Shown one piece after another: positions 43,961 through 56,096 of a DNA stretch of 64,000 bases. A program made the position numbers and the translations under genes. Source of the DNA: Aplectana chamaeleonis (taxonomy: Eukaryota > Nematoda > Chromadorea > Rhabditida > Cosmocercidae). Within the stretch, counting starts at the first letter, position 1, and every line of letters begins with the position of its first letter. The notes beneath the pieces were generated by a model. That model was not told the DNA's origin, searched no databases, and saw only the letters and a program-made list of their open reading frames with translations. The stretch lies in the NCBI GenBank assembly GCA_029168955.1, contig JAPDOI010000383.1:1-64000 (forward strand), in the 5' to 3' direction.

Positions 43961-44429
43961 CCTGCTTGTTGGTGCCCTTGCTTTTACTGAACTAAGTAGA
44001 CGTTTGAGTGTACACAGGGAACGTTCGAGCGATATAGCGTGCACAACTATACCCTGTCCCAAACGAGATGGCAAGCGTAGAGCCCAAAGAAGCAGCGCGC
44101 CGTCATCTGCGTCTCTGACATTTTCGTATTTTTGAACGTTTTTTAACTTTCTCACTAAATTTTCTCTCATACTCCATTGCTCTTCTGCGTTCTTTTCTCT
44201 CGAAATGCTCGTCATATTCACTCTCAATGCATATTTTGTTCTTCACGTGGCAGGGAAAGTTTTTCAGGATCTGGATAACAGGTCGGAGCACACAGAGTCG
44301 TCTATCCCGTCGATTTCACCGTAAACTCGATACAACCAAGCTGTTTTAACTTGTCTGAGGCAATTGTTTCACTTCATTGTTTGGTTGCAGTCTCTATAGT
44401 GTCTCAGACAACTTTGACATCGATCCAGG
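43961..44429. other. No feature recognised
   Basis: A minus-strand frame continues from the RT fragment without recognisable motifs. No splice-flanked exon was supported. Confidence 0.3.
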
Positions 44430-44553
44430 TGCTTCAGGTCGCTGTTGATATCAGAGACGCAGAGGGCGGCGCGTTGCCTCTTTAGACTCTAGGCTTGCCA
44501 TCTCGTTTGGTACAGGGTATATATCGCGAAAGTATCCCATACATTGCATAAAG

Positions 44554-44990
44554 GTGTCGCCGTTCGCCACACTAAGGCCTCTGATCCATAACACCTTAGG
44601 ATCCGTACCTAAGGAGTTCATGGAGTCTTTGGCCACAAGCCACAATTTTGCCACCCTAACTGTCGATCGCTGTCGAGTGATATCCAAAAAAACTGCGCTA
44701 TTCAGACTTCTGAACTATTTCCCTGCACCGTTTGCTGCTTTGCAGGAAACTCGCTTCAAGTATAGGCCCGTCGACAACGTCCGAGAGTACGCCATCTACT
44801 GCGGTAACGCTGACGATAGGAGAGTGGGAGGCTGTGCAATAGCTGTAAGGAAGGATTTGAATGGTATGGTCAAGGATTTCGGCTTAACGTCGCGTCTGAG
44901 TGCATTCGTACGGCTGCGGGATCACAGAGGATTTGATCTGTGGATAGTCAGCGCAAATGCGCCAATCTCGTCGGAGTACGGCCAAAGAAG
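44554..44990 (+). pseudogene. RTE endonuclease N-terminal half, copy B
   Basis: NFATLTVDRCRVISKK, PFAALQETRFKYRPV (catalytic Glu in LQET), YAIYCGNADDRRVGGCAIAV and LWIVSANAP follow the RTE endonuclease order. Immediately after SANAP the sequence jumps to the pre-RT linker in another frame (SEYGQRRNLATRIL equals copy A's IGVRTKKK region one frame over). The catalytic Asp/Asn and His blocks are therefore deleted. Confidence 0.85.
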
Positions 44991-46976
44991 AAATTTGGCG
45001 ACGCGGATTCTTTTGTCAAATGCATCCAGGACGCTTGGAAAGAGGCACTCCCGGTTGTACTGCTTCAGAAAAAAATCGCGTACGTCTCAGAGTAAACGAC
45101 GTCTACTTACAACAGGGTATGTGCTCTCCGATCTGCAGGAAACTTCGTGGGGGAGAAGCGTCTGAGGAGGGAGTGGCGTCGGAAGCTTCAAAGCGACCGC
45201 GAGCGAGAGTGGACGTGTAGAGCTAAGGAGTTCGAGAAGGCTTGGGAGGAGAAGAATCCGAGGAAAGCCTGCACGTTGCTGCGACAGTATAACGGGAAGA
45301 TGAAGAGAGGTTCTCCTGTCTTGAACACTAACAATGGAGTTGCACTTGGTAATGCGACGTTGCCAATATGGAAGCATTACTTCAGTTTACTACTGAATCG
45401 TGCAGCGCCATCAGTACCTGAGCTCCCGCAAGTTCAGAGAGCACATTAAAATGTCAGTGAGGAACCGCCGACTGAGTCTGAAGTTTTGGATTGTGTTCGG
45501 AAAATGAAGAATGGAAAGGCAGGTGGAGATGACAACATCACTGCTGAAATGCTGAAAGCTCTTCCTCCGTCTGGGATTCGTGAAATGACCAACACCATCC
45601 GTGCCATATGGATGAGCAAAAGGATACCCGATTTGTGGAGACATGCGATCATCGTACCTCTTCACAAGAAGCTATCCGTCACGGATCCAAAGAACTACAG
45701 AGGAATATCTCTACTTCGTGTCATGTACAAGGTTTTGGAACGTATCATTCTCGAGCGACTTATCAAACATCGCGAAGGAACAACCAGAGATGAGCAAGCC
45801 GGTTTTCGACCTGGAAGATCGACCATCGACCAAGTGTTCGTCGTGAGAAGAGTACTATAATCGTGGCAGCTTTATTCGAAGCCATTACAGCTTGCTTTTT
45901 TGAACTTTGAAGCCGCGTTCGACTCTCCTCATCGTGGTCGATTGTTCAACGCTTTGCGAGCAGATGGAGTCCCTGAAAAGGTGTGTTCGGTTAATCGAGG
46001 ACATGAACAGAGCAGCAACAGCAGCAGTTCGTACACCTGTCGGATTTAAGTCAGCTTTAAAGGTGAAAACAGGAGTAAGGTAAGGAGCTGAGGACCTTTT
46101 CTATTCAACTTCGCCGTTGATGACATCATGCGTAGAGTTGCAGAACAGTTTCCTGCGGATGTGATCCTAACACCATCAGTACGCTCCCTTGTCGACCTGG
46201 AGTACGCCGACGACATTGTTTTATTCGCTGAAAACAACGCGAAACTGCGAAGAATTGTGAACCTCATTTCGAAGTATGACGCAACCTATAGACTTCGTTT
46301 TCGTTCCGACAAATGCAAGCAGATGTGAGTCTCTCAGAGGCCTTCAAAGGGAGTTTGTAAGGACGGACAACGTATCGAACTGGTGGATGATTTCTGCTAT
46401 TTGGGCTGTTTGCTGAAGAACGATGGTAGTTATGCAGCGGATATTCGACGACGATGTGCGAAAGCTTCGACTGCATTCAATTCTCTACCCAAGTGTTTGT
46501 GGTCTACCCCCATCGCGAAGGTAGTCAAGTTGCGCGTCTACCTATCCGCTATTCGCCCTATCATGATGTACTGATCGGAGACGTGGGCAGCACCGAAGAC
46601 GCAGATGTAAAGGTTGGATTGCACGGAAAGGAAGCTTTTTAGTCGTTTGCTCGGATATTTCTGGCAGCGTGTATGCCATAACGAAGGTCTTTACAAGGAA
46701 AGCGACGCACTACAGCAGCGCTTGACACGAGGGAGGTGCCAGAATTTCCCAACGCCATCTTAAGCAGCAATGGAAAGTCGACTTCAACTGCTCTGGCATA
46801 TACTAAGAAGAACGCCGGATCGTCTCCTACATCACGCTCAAAGAATGTTCCAAATACTGTCTGGAAACGGCCAACTGGCCGTAGGCGTAAGTTCTGGACG
46901 GATGTGGTTGGAGAGGATTTGAAGTCACTCGGCATCGAAAGACAGTTCAGGCGCGATGTTTCGTTTCGCAGGAAAT
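44975..46976 (+). pseudogene. RTE linker, reverse transcriptase and C-terminus, copy B
   Basis: Linker (EWTCRAKEFEKAWEEKNP), RT blocks (KMKNGKAGGDDNITAEML, YRGISLLRVMYKVLERIIL, DEQAGFRPGRSTIDQVF, NFEAAFDSPHRGRL) and the YADD box at 46203-46214 are all present. It carries a TAA near 45448, a stop near 45858, frameshifts near 45980 and 46080 and a stop at 46326. The MYKVLER segment is intact here, unlike copy A, so the two copies decayed independently. Confidence 0.92.
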
Positions 46977-47514
46977 AGAATAGTGGCAGCCGGATGGTAT
47001 GTGCTCAAATTGTGGCTGAAGACCGTGAAAAATGGACACGGCTGACTACTAGGACGGCACACCTCGGTGAAGATGCGGAATGACCGCGTCAGGCGAAAGC
47101 CAGCCAATTCAGTCAAGCAAGTCGTCGATTTTCGCGGTTTTCGCATAGAATGCGGCGAGGAGTGGTGATTACTGATGGGATCAGTTTTCTTTGGGCAATT
47201 TGGGCAACATCGCTCATCACTCATTATCGTTAAATTACAATCAATAATATAGATGCCTGTTGCACAAAATGCCGCAACGGTAGTTGATTGCTGATGCTTT
47301 AATTCATTTGTTTGGTAAACTCTTCTCATCATGCAAAATCGAGTACTAACGATCAATAATATGGGTTTTCCACATGATGCGCGAAATGAGGCAATAAGTG
47401 GCATTTTTGTGGTTGTGGGTCATAAGTTTCAAAAATTTTAGTCATACGACAATATCGTCTGTTAGATAATGCACCACTCCCAAATGGAAATCGTGGAGCG
47501 AAATTGAAGTCAAA

Positions 47515-48110
47515 AAGGGAACTTTCTCAAAAAATATGTGAAATTTCTTAAATTTTTGCTTTCTGGCAAAAGTAACGATTTGGCAATATCATTAAGAAGT
47601 CAAAAAAAATTCGAAATTATCCTGAAATATCTTTACAAATGATCTGGCGTAAAATAGTCTGGTGTAATAAAAAAGTTAAGAAATGAAGTGAAATAACCAA
47701 AAATACGATTTGGTGGACGATCATTTCACAAACTTCTCCGTAAAGCTTCTCAAAACGAAATCCAACCCGCAACGGAAACATAAAGCCATTTTTGAAAGTT
47801 GTAATAAGGGAATTAGCATAGGTCAGGCTAGGTGAACGCGACGCTACATTCCATATCGTGCTTGATTACTTTTTGATAAGTTTAACGAAGAAGTTTGTGA
47901 AATGATCGACCGCCAAATCGTATTTTTGGTTATTTCACTTCATTCCTTGACTTTCTTTTAATCTAAACTATTTTACGCCAGATCATTCTTTAGAAATTCC
48001 AAGGTATTTTTGAAACTTCCCTGTTGAATTTTAAATGACATTGCCGAATCGTTGAATTTGCCAGAAAGCTAAATTTCAAGAAATCGTTTTATAATGTTTT
48101 CCTTTTTAGT
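47515..48110. repeat. Imperfect inverted repeat, about 220-bp arms
   Basis: The left arm (about 47515-47740) and right arm (about 47887-48110) pair, for example GAAGTGAAATAACCAAAAAT with ATTTTTGGTTATTTCACTTC and GATCTGGCGTAAAATAGT with its inverse. Arms differ by perhaps 15-20 percent, so this is an older foldback or TIR element than the one at 7314-8127. Confidence 0.75.
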
Positions 48111-49691
48111 CTAAACACTGCCCCGCCCCTCTTCCCTTATAAACGAGCCCTTTGCACCCTTGTGACACGGGTCAGTCCTCTCTCGTTTCGTTTACCATTT
48201 CCAACAAATCCCTTTTTCTTCTACGCGCAAATCGATTTTGAGCATTTTGTTTTTTGCTCTTACACACATTGCCCTTTTTCCTTATAACGACCTGGAACAA
48301 TTTTTATCTTGAAAGCGTTGTATGATTTGAATTACATTAGACTTCCTGGGTTCACTTGAACAGCTAGACCTTGCTGAGATTCCAAAGCTTTGGATACGAG
48401 TAGGAGGCCCCATGACGCCCTTTTACCGCTCATAGGATTCGATTAGAAAGCGCGCGAGGACGCGTCTTCGCGTATTCTTCGTTCTTTTTGATTAGCTCGC
48501 CTCAAGCTCAACTTTGTACCAAAGTGGCGTGATATTTATGATCGTGGCGTTGAGGTCTATCCAGTAGTTCAGCCACTGTCGGGGTTCTGTTGAGAATTAC
48601 TCGGAACTTTTAGAACAATTTGTTTCCAATAACTGAACAAGTTACGTCTTGTCAAATTTACATGTTTGTAGCTGGTGCTAACAAGGGAAGTTCCATTACA
48701 CACCGTCGTCATTCCAAATGGGATAAGCCTTTCTAGAATCAATTTTCGATGTAGGATTCCAATTTTTGCATTGCGGCTGCGAAACGTTAACAACGACCAT
48801 TAGATCTGAAATGATTCGATGCATTTCTCTGTGGAAGAATAACCATGTCTTGCAATTTTTCACGTGTGTGTGCGAACCTTCCCCTTATCGCTTCAATATG
48901 TGCACCTTTCGAACTAGTCTAGATATGTTTTTTCTCTAAATGTCGAGCCTTTGGTCAGCCATTTGGTGTGTTAATTCAACTTGTTCCTCATGCGCATTAT
49001 GTGCTCTTAGGACAAACTTGCCGGCAGATGCGGAGCTTTTGTTTATCTTTCTTTTACTCTTTGAATACGATAGTATCTCCACGTATGTAGTTGGAACGTA
49101 TTGCTTGAAATGTGGCTCACTACTCTTGCTGCCTTGCTGGGCCGACGTGCGTACTAACAGTGGGAGGTTTCGCACTTCTTTCGGTTTCTCAAATAATGTT
49201 GTACTGTTCATAGATTTAATTATTGTTTTTTTCCATCAATTAGTTTCCCCTTATGGTTTTTGACGTTATATTTCAGATGTATGGCGGAACTAGAGTGCAA
49301 ATAAACAAACGAATACTCAAGGAATTTAACACTGTAATCGAAATTAGGCGTAGAAAAAATGTTTCAACCACAAATCGTACGGAACGTGGAGAGATACGCG
49401 TGAAAGCTTCAGTGTTTCTGCTTCGCCAGATTCCAGTATAGAATCGATTTTGCCACTGAAAGCGTTATTTTCGGGTCGGTCTTATCCATAGTCGAAGTCG
49501 GGTTTTCAACCACCTTTTCAGAAGAAGGGAACGTTTCGCACTAGCGGGGCAATCTCATTTACAACCTTCTGTTCACTTCCGTGAAACAAGCAAAATGCAG
49601 CAGACTGTACGAGCAGGGAATGTAGAAAATTCAATATCTATAAACTAATTTTTTATGCTGACTGTTTTTTTATGTCATAAGAAAGTTCATC
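48111..49691. other. No gene supported
   Basis: A possible acceptor TATATTTCAG before 49277 precedes a short open frame to 49441 (MYGGTRVQINKRIL) without similarity I recognise. Otherwise nothing was assigned. Confidence 0.3.
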
Positions 49692-49973
49692 CTAATGCCG
49701 CCAGACCCTCACACCGCGAAAGCTTCGAGTTTTTTTCATTGCAGTGATTTCAAGTATGTCCATACCAAGCGCTTTGCAAACAGCTTCCCGAGTAGCTTGC
49801 ATGACATTTCGAGGAGGATTGGTAAAAAGTCCACAGATTTTGTGGCAAACAATGAAACTTCTCTCCCGTGCTTGTTCAAAAGATAGAAGTCCATCAACAG
49901 CTGCAGTACAATATCTGTGTAAACCTCTGCAGAGGCCCCGTCCGATAACTGCATTGTTTGGAAGTTGAGTCAT
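49692..49973 (-). CDS. Unrecognised possible exon
   Basis: An open minus-strand frame of 93 codons with even composition and six cysteines (GLCRGLHRYC, FIVCHKICG, EAVCKALG). Another minus-strand frame is also open for 72 codons (YTDIVLQLLMDFYLL), so at most one can be real. CCAAACAATGCAG on the minus strand is an acceptor candidate near 49953. No family recognised, and weak splice support; it may be chance. Confidence 0.2.
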   Translation of the reverse strand: MTQLPNNAVIGRGLCRGLHRYCTAAVDGLLSFEQARERSFIVCHKICGLFTNPPRNVMQATREAVCKALGMDILEITAMKKTRSFRGVRVWRH

Positions 49974-50059
49974 ATTGAATTATATTGAACATTCTGGAAG
50001 GTTAACATAAATCAGAGGTTATGGACTATTCCTCCAAGATAGATAGTGTATTTGAACCA

Positions 50060-50152
50060 AAAGGCTGGATATGTCTCTACATATGGAATTAGAGCCGCAG
50101 AAGGCGAGACAACTCCTCCTTCGGTGTGTAGGGAGCCCCTATCCCAGAATAT
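50060..50152. mobile_element. Remnant of the GGGACAGGG MITE family
   Basis: ACAACTCCTCCTTCGGTGTG followed by TAGGGAGCCCCTATCCCA matches the right arm of the palindromic element at 56635-56788, and GGAATTAGAGCCGC matches its interior. The left arm is eroded. Confidence 0.65.
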
Positions 50153-51594
50153 TTTCTTCATGCCTAATTATATTCACACGTACACATACAGGCACATCCA
50201 GACATACCGACTAAATTTTTTCAAGGTTAACTGACTGTAATATGTGGTTTGAAACTAGTTGGGGGCCACTCAAGATTCATTCAGAAAAAAAAATGGAGAT
50301 TTTCTCGAAGGCAACACTGTTAGAAGCGTGTTAAACGTGTTAGAAAAGTGTCAAGCGTGTCGTGTCACGTACTAGAAACGTGAAAAAAGGTTTCATATCA
50401 ATCATTTCATTATGAATCTTGAGTTGCCCCCAACTGGTTACATAACTATTATGTTCAGGTCGCCGACCCTTGTCGAAAAATTATTCGCCTTGCTCTAGCG
50501 TCGAAGTTCACAAGCGTTATGAATCTCAAATAGCCCAGATTTACCCGAGCGTCTTGTTACGAACCTCTTTTCTGATCAAGGATCGACTGTTGCTCAATCT
50601 CGGCATTCGATTCAATTAGTTGTTGTGATTTGCTTCTAGCCTGCACGAGATTGGTATATGACTCTATTCGGCTAACCCGTTTCGGCATGATCTTTTCTGA
50701 CTCATTCAATAATTTCAGATCTTGAGTTCCAATTCTATCCTACTTTATTCTATATTCATATTGTATTCTATTCTATCTGTTTAACCCTACTACAAATTAG
50801 AGCCTCCAGTAATTTAGCCATCTCACAACGGAGGAAGAAGCCGGAATTAGAGGCAAGTGATTTTCTCCAGAAAAGTGTTTCTGTCCGGTGCAAAAGAACA
50901 CGATTGTTTCCTGCGTCCCAGAAACATTTTTTGCTCTCCTAAACTCTAGATCATGATATGTGAGCCTTAATCACCTTTGTGTGGAAACTTTTTCTGGTTC
51001 CATTAGTCCTTCCATTAGTCGTTCACAATCCCCCTAGTTTCCCCACGATTCGGTTATGCATTGCTAAAAATTCATTCTGTAAGGAGAAAAAACTGAAACG
51101 TTACTCTCAGCAGGTGCCGACCACGGATGGTGGGCAGGCGAATGTCATCGCTCGGCTGATAGTAGACCTATTTTGCTCAGCATACCCTGGAAAATCAAAT
51201 ATTTCATGGCTAGTGTGTTTTATATAAACATCGCGAGTATTGATAGTTTCTCGTTGTCAGTAGGACATTATATCATCAAATGGCTTTCTAAGTTGCTATT
51301 TTATATTTCTCTACCTGCATCGATTGTTGTACGTAATAAGTTCGTAACTATTCTATTTTTTTCATTCTGTTTCTCTCAACTTCTCTTATTGAAGAGAGAT
51401 TCCTACATATTTGAATGAAGAAGTTATGTCTATTTCATTCACTTCTGTGCCGAACAAGGTTTCAAACGGTGGAATTGGATTTATTGGCCAGACGTTTCGG
51501 CAAGCTCGCCGTTATCAGAGGCCTGAAACGCAAAAACAAATCAAAGCTTAGCGCAACAATTCAACAGTCGACTACCATTGTTTTATGGGTCACG
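50153..51594. other. No gene supported
   Basis: No exon, element end or tandem repeat was recognised, apart from possible coding remnants just before 51595 (see the tandem duplication). Confidence 0.35.
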
Positions 51595-51609
51595 TTGGTC
51601 ACACGGTGT

Positions 51610-53190
51610 GCCCTGGCTACTTGAAGCTCTCGAAAAACGATGAAGAAGAAGCTCTCCAGCAGCTTAAATCAAAAATGGATACTTCTGTGGTACTTTTTTT
51701 TGAAAGTTCTGTATTATACTGAAGCGTGGTATTTGGTCTCGAAGCACCACGTACTGAAAGACCGGCAACACAGTCGGCTAGAAGTTCTAGTTCACAACCT
51801 GCTGGAAAACGGCGATAAACGATGCAATCACTCGGCGCACGTAACAGCGGCATGAATTTCGCCATTCAAAAACTCGTATAGTTGGGTATATTATCCACTG
51901 CATGGATCGAGTATGTTGGACACATTTGATTATTTCGAATATATTGGCTATATTGAATATATTAGGTATATTGGATATACATGTGGATGGACTCGAGGGA
52001 TGCGCGCGCCTACTTTCTGAGAGTGAGATGGGCAACAAGGTGATTCGTCGAAACGTTGAAGCAGGAGAGAAGTGAAATCTTCGTAGGCTTAACGAGGTAT
52101 CGCTGGATGAGCAAAGAAGTGGCAGACACTTCTTAGGCGAAGGAATGCACTTTTTCACTATTTTTGGAGCAGGGATAATTGTAAGGTTGATCACGCGGTG
52201 TGCCCTGGCTACTTGAAGCTCTCAAAAAATGATGAAGAAGAAGCTCTCCAGCAGCTCAAATCAAAAATGGACACTTTTGCGGAACATCTTTTTTGAAAAG
52301 TCCTCTAATATGCTGAAGCGTGGTACTGGGTCTCGAAGCAAGACGTACTGAAAGACCGGCAACACAGTCGGCTAGAAGTTCTAGTTCACAACCTGCTGGA
52401 AAACGGCGATAAACGATGCAATCACTCGGCGCACGTAACAGCGGCATGAATTCTGAAGAGACTTTGCGTTCCCTATTGGAGGTTGGCGCAAGCTTGGTGC
52501 ACCTATATTATAGCATAGTGCACCGAGTTTGCGCCAACTTTCAGCAGTAGATGCGAAGTCTCTTCCGGATCCACACCGACGTTACTTATGTAGCCGTGTA
52601 CAGTTTTTTCGCCATTCAAAAATTCGTATAGTTGGGTATATTATCCACTGCATGGATGGAGTATGTTGGACACATTTGGTTATTTCGAATATATTGGCTA
52701 TATTGAATATATTAGGTATATTGGATATACATGTGGATGGACTCGAGGGATGCGCGCGCCTACTTTCTGAGAGTGAGATGGGCAACAAGGTGATTCGTCG
52801 ATACGTTGAAGCAGGAGAGAAGTGAAATCTTCGTAGGCTTAACGAAGTATCGATGGATGAGCAAAGAAGTGGCGGACACGTCGTAGGCACAGGAATGCAG
52901 TTTTTCACTAATTTGGGAGCAGGGTTAATTGTAAGGTTGGTTACGCGGTGTGCCCTGGCTACTTGAAGCTCTTAAAAAATGATGAAGAAGCTCTCCGGCA
53001 GCTCAAATCAAAAATGGATACTTCTGCGGTACTTCTTTTTTGAAAAAACCCCTATTATGCTGAAGCGTGGTATTTGGTCTCGAAGCACCACGTACTGAAA
53101 GACCGGCAACACGGTCGGCTAGAAGTTCTAGTTCACAACCTGCTGGAAAACGGCGATAAACTATACAATCACTCGGCGCACGTATTTATT
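51610..53190 (+). pseudogene. Unrecognised coding-like stretch, repeated three times
   Basis: In each unit the plus strand reads PGYLKLSKNDEEEALQQLKS then KMDT, and, after a lesion, AEAWYLVSKHHVLKDRQH and RLEVLVHNLLENGDK. In units 2 and 3 the two parts are in one frame, interrupted by TGA (unit 2 also by TAA); in unit 1 the T-run is one base shorter and shifts the frame. Synonymous-looking differences hint at past coding, but no family is recognised. Upstream of unit 1, YHCFMGHVGHTVC is a Cys/His-rich string that could be a degenerate zinc-binding motif. Confidence 0.4.
52450..52584. mobile_element. Hairpin MITE in unit 2 of the triplication
   Basis: AGAGACTTTGCGTTCCCTAT, GGTTGGCGCAAGCTTGGTGC, a centre of TATATTATAGCATA, then GCACCGAGTTTGCGCCAACT and GCGAAGTCTCTTCCGGATCC. 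Same family as 58470-58614. Units 1 and 3 lack it, so it post-dates the duplication. Confidence 0.82.
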
Positions 53191-53487
53191 TTATTATTAA
53201 TTTCAGCCAATACAAAAATTATCAATGTCCATAACCAACAAACCAGGAAGCCGTGTACAGTTTTTTCGCTATTCAAAAATTCGTATAGTTGGGTATATTC
53301 TCCACTGCATGGAGTATGTTGGATACAATTGGTTATTTAGAATATATTGGCTGTATTGAATATATTAGGTATATTGGATATACATGTGGATGGACTCGAG
53401 TGATGCGCGCGCCTACTTTCTGAGAGTGAGATGGGTAACAAGGTGATTTGTCGAAGCGTTGAAGCAGGAGAGAAGTGAAATTTTGTA

Positions 53488-53631
53488 TCGTTGGTTTCTC
53501 ACAGAGAGATAGCCGCGCTCAGCAGTTGGGCGCAAAATCGTTTGATCAACAACCACTCTCCCTTCGCTTTCCCGCGCGCAATTTTTCCCGCCAAGCAGCG
53601 TCGCGGCGATCCCTCATCCAGTGATTGAGGA
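53488..53631. mobile_element. MITE in unit 3, TA target duplication
   Basis: Units 1 and 2 provide the empty site: GTGAAATCTTCG then TAGGCTTAACG. In unit 3 the TA is duplicated (53486-53487 and 53632-53633) around 144 bp. The reverse complement matches 63778-63912 (TTGGCGGGAAAAATTGCGCG). Confidence 0.88.
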
Positions 53632-53795
53632 TAGGCTTAACGAAGTATCGCTGGATGAGCAAAGAAGTGGCAGACACATCGTAGGCACAGGAATGCAGTT
53701 TTCACTAATTTGGGAACAGGGTTAATTGTGCTCTTCCTCGGATAGACCGTGTTTGCAGGAAAAAAATTTTGGAGTTGTAACGAAGGACTTGAGGC

Positions 53796-54071
53796 GTGTT
53801 GTCGAAGTCAGCGACGCTCTACACAGTCAACAACAGAGATCCGTTCGAATGTGACATGGCTGTAAGCTCGCTCATGGGCATGGATCTCGGAGAAAACCCA
53901 TCAAGTGGATCGACATTCAGCATAATTCAAGTAGCGAAAGATGTGGAGCTTGCGCGAATCGGTCCATGCAGACTGCAAGAATGCGACGTAATAGGATTTT
54001 TGTGTGAACAGAATGGTTTTTGTTTGTGCTATGTTTCGCCTTCCATGCTGTTCACTATTTTCTGTGAATGA
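53796..54071 (+). other. Unrecognised open frame, 91 codons
   Basis: Open frame just after the triplication with four cysteines in its second half (GPCRLQEC and FLCEQNGFCLC). No splice context is convincing and no family is recognised. It may be a remnant of the sequence that was duplicated upstream, or chance. Confidence 0.2.
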
Positions 54072-56096
54072 CTACCTAGTATTGAATTTTTGCTTATCCA
54101 TATGCTCATACGTCATCCTAATAGTTGTTCTTTTGATGAAATCGTAAATACAAACGTGTTCGCATTATCAACTTAAAATGTACTAAGTTTTCCTGTCGAA
54201 GTCAGAAACTTCATCGCAATGGCGCGAAAATGAATGACTAAGATACCCCTTCACTTTTACAAACACATAATGACTCGAAAAGCTTAGCAGTGCACTCAAC
54301 TTCATTAAAATTCTAATTTTAGAGAGATGTCATTCAATTTGAAAGACGCACTGTGTGTGGTTGCAATTTATTCGACGCCAAAATCTCATGAGATGCGTGC
54401 AAACGGATTGAATCGTGGCTGAATACCTCAACTCCTTGTGAGCACACGTCCGTCGAGAGGAGAATAATTATTTCGGCAAGCCTGTTTATGGCTTGCCGTA
54501 GGTACTTCGAGTAGACGAGCACTACAAACTTGGGCTTTATCCGAATTCATTTGTCGATCCGGATAGAGGACGACGTGTACATTCAATTGGCACCGCTCAC
54601 TATGGCGAAAAAAATGAGAAAGAAACGAGTTATGGCGAAAAGTCGCAAGTGTCGAAATTTGCGTCTTCTTCGAATAAATTAGGGCAAGTATTGCAGTACA
54701 CTGTCGCTCCATCCACAATTTGGTGACTTGATGATAATCTTCATTTCTGTATGTTCCAATCGTTCACACCTCGTACAAGCGATGTGACAGCTTGTCTCGT
54801 CCCCATCCAACATCTTACCTCTCCCCCCTTTCCCAACCGCGATCTTCCTACACGCCCCGACGTACAAAAAAGCCGGTCCACCGTTAGCGGCTATTTTGTC
54901 GGCTATCCGCGCTCATCACACGCTCCACTTAATCACCATCAAATCATCATGTATAATTCATTTCATGGAAATCAGCATGTTCATAGTATTTTCTGCCTGT
55001 TGAAGAGGCTTGTTCGGAGTGATTGCGTGATACTATTCAGAACATCAGAATTCGCTGGAACCACTTGGTTGGTAAAAACGAATTTTCGCCGCATTTGACC
55101 CTTTTGAACAAATCGTCGTGTCGTGTCGTACCTTCTTTTCACGCGACGAATGTTGCCGCATCATATGGTCGAAGTGGAGAAAATACGTGAAACGATGGCG
55201 CTCCAATACTATTCATCGTAAGTTTTGCGCATATAACTCGCATCAACGAGGTCAAGCATACGTTGGTGTTCCGTGAAAGAATATGCTAAACACCTCTCCA
55301 GGCAGCACTTCCTCTCATTTCACTACTCCTCTCCTCATCTTTCGCTATTACTTGCATTACCTTCCTTCCCTACCTTGTTCTCCCTATTGTCACGGGTATT
55401 CTCACCACTGAATTCAAGATCATTCGCAGTCCTTGAAGAACCCTTCCTTGAATGCGCGGCGAATTTATGTTAGTAGATCCACCACTAAATGGCGACGAAA
55501 TACTAGTAGGGTCTTCAAGCAACCTAGTGCATTCATCCCGTTAACTTGTGTTGGCCATTACCTTATGTTGAATACATGTTTAAGGTTAAATAAACGCAAT
55601 TAAAAACAAGTTACTGATGAGAAAACCATAATAAGTTCAACAACTTACGCTAAATTAACGGGGAAACTACTCAAAAGATTTTGAGCAATCGCTCAACTCC
55701 CACAGCAGGCTGTCTCCAAAATGTTCGTGACCACGCGCGTCACGGATTCGAGTGGAGTGAATAATGAGTTTTCTCAAACATAGAATGCATTTCAAGTAAT
55801 AGCACAGATTCGATGAATGAAAGTTTGAGTTGCACAGCCAAACTTCTGTACAGTATGGTCTGTGTGATTGAAGTCGGAAACCAGAAATAGGCTCGGTTGG
55901 AAAATTTGAACGCGGGGAAACGAAAAGATGACTATCGATCTAATGATTTCGCGCCAAACTGATGACTGCGGCATTCTAATTGAATGACACTGGCGATAGA
56001 TCCTGTATACGATCCTGCATGGTTTTTTAAAGTCATCCGGTTAAAAAAAAACGTATATCAACCTTCCCAAGAATGCTCTTCGCATTCGACCAGGTA
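54072..56096. other. Intergenic with two repeat remnants
   Basis: Near 54633-54700, AAAAGTCGCAAGTGTCG then ATAAATTAGGGCAAGTATTGCA resembles the right end of the element at 14939-16868. At 55905-55980, strings such as GGGGAAACGAAAAGATGACT and GATTTCGCGCC are a decayed copy of the 63778-63912 family. No gene was supported. Confidence 0.4.

Larger units (their letters stand above)
44430..47115 (+). mobile_element. RTE-type retrotransposon, copy B, internally deleted
   Basis: Contains the start of the endonuclease, a deletion of most of that domain, then linker, RT and C-terminal region colinear with copy A. The 3' end (AAGCCAGCCAATTCAGTCAAGCAAG) is degenerate relative to the AAGT tail of copy A. 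The 5' boundary is uncertain. It lies downstream of the cysteine-rich gene on the same strand. Confidence 0.88.
51595..53730 (+). repeat. Three-copy tandem duplication, unit about 590 bp
   Basis: Units start at 51595 (592 bp), 52187 (750 bp) and 52937 (about 794 bp), each beginning near TCACRCGGTGTGCCCTGGCT and ending near AGGRATAATTGTAAGG. Units 2 and 3 are longer because of insertions (a hairpin MITE in unit 2; a short replacement at about 53185-53250 and a MITE at 53488-53631 in unit 3). Each unit carries a coding-like plus-strand stretch (see the separate entry) and an AT-rich ATATTGGATATAC-type run. Confidence 0.92.

Noticed and set aside
46046..46476. Minus-strand frames over the RTE copy
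   Set aside because: Shadows of the plus-strand reverse transcriptase, which has the recognisable YADD and flanking blocks.
51787..52908. 135- and 108-codon minus-strand frames in the triplication
   Set aside because: They recur because the DNA is duplicated. They lack recognisable motifs and run antisense to the coding-like plus-strand stretch and AT-rich run.
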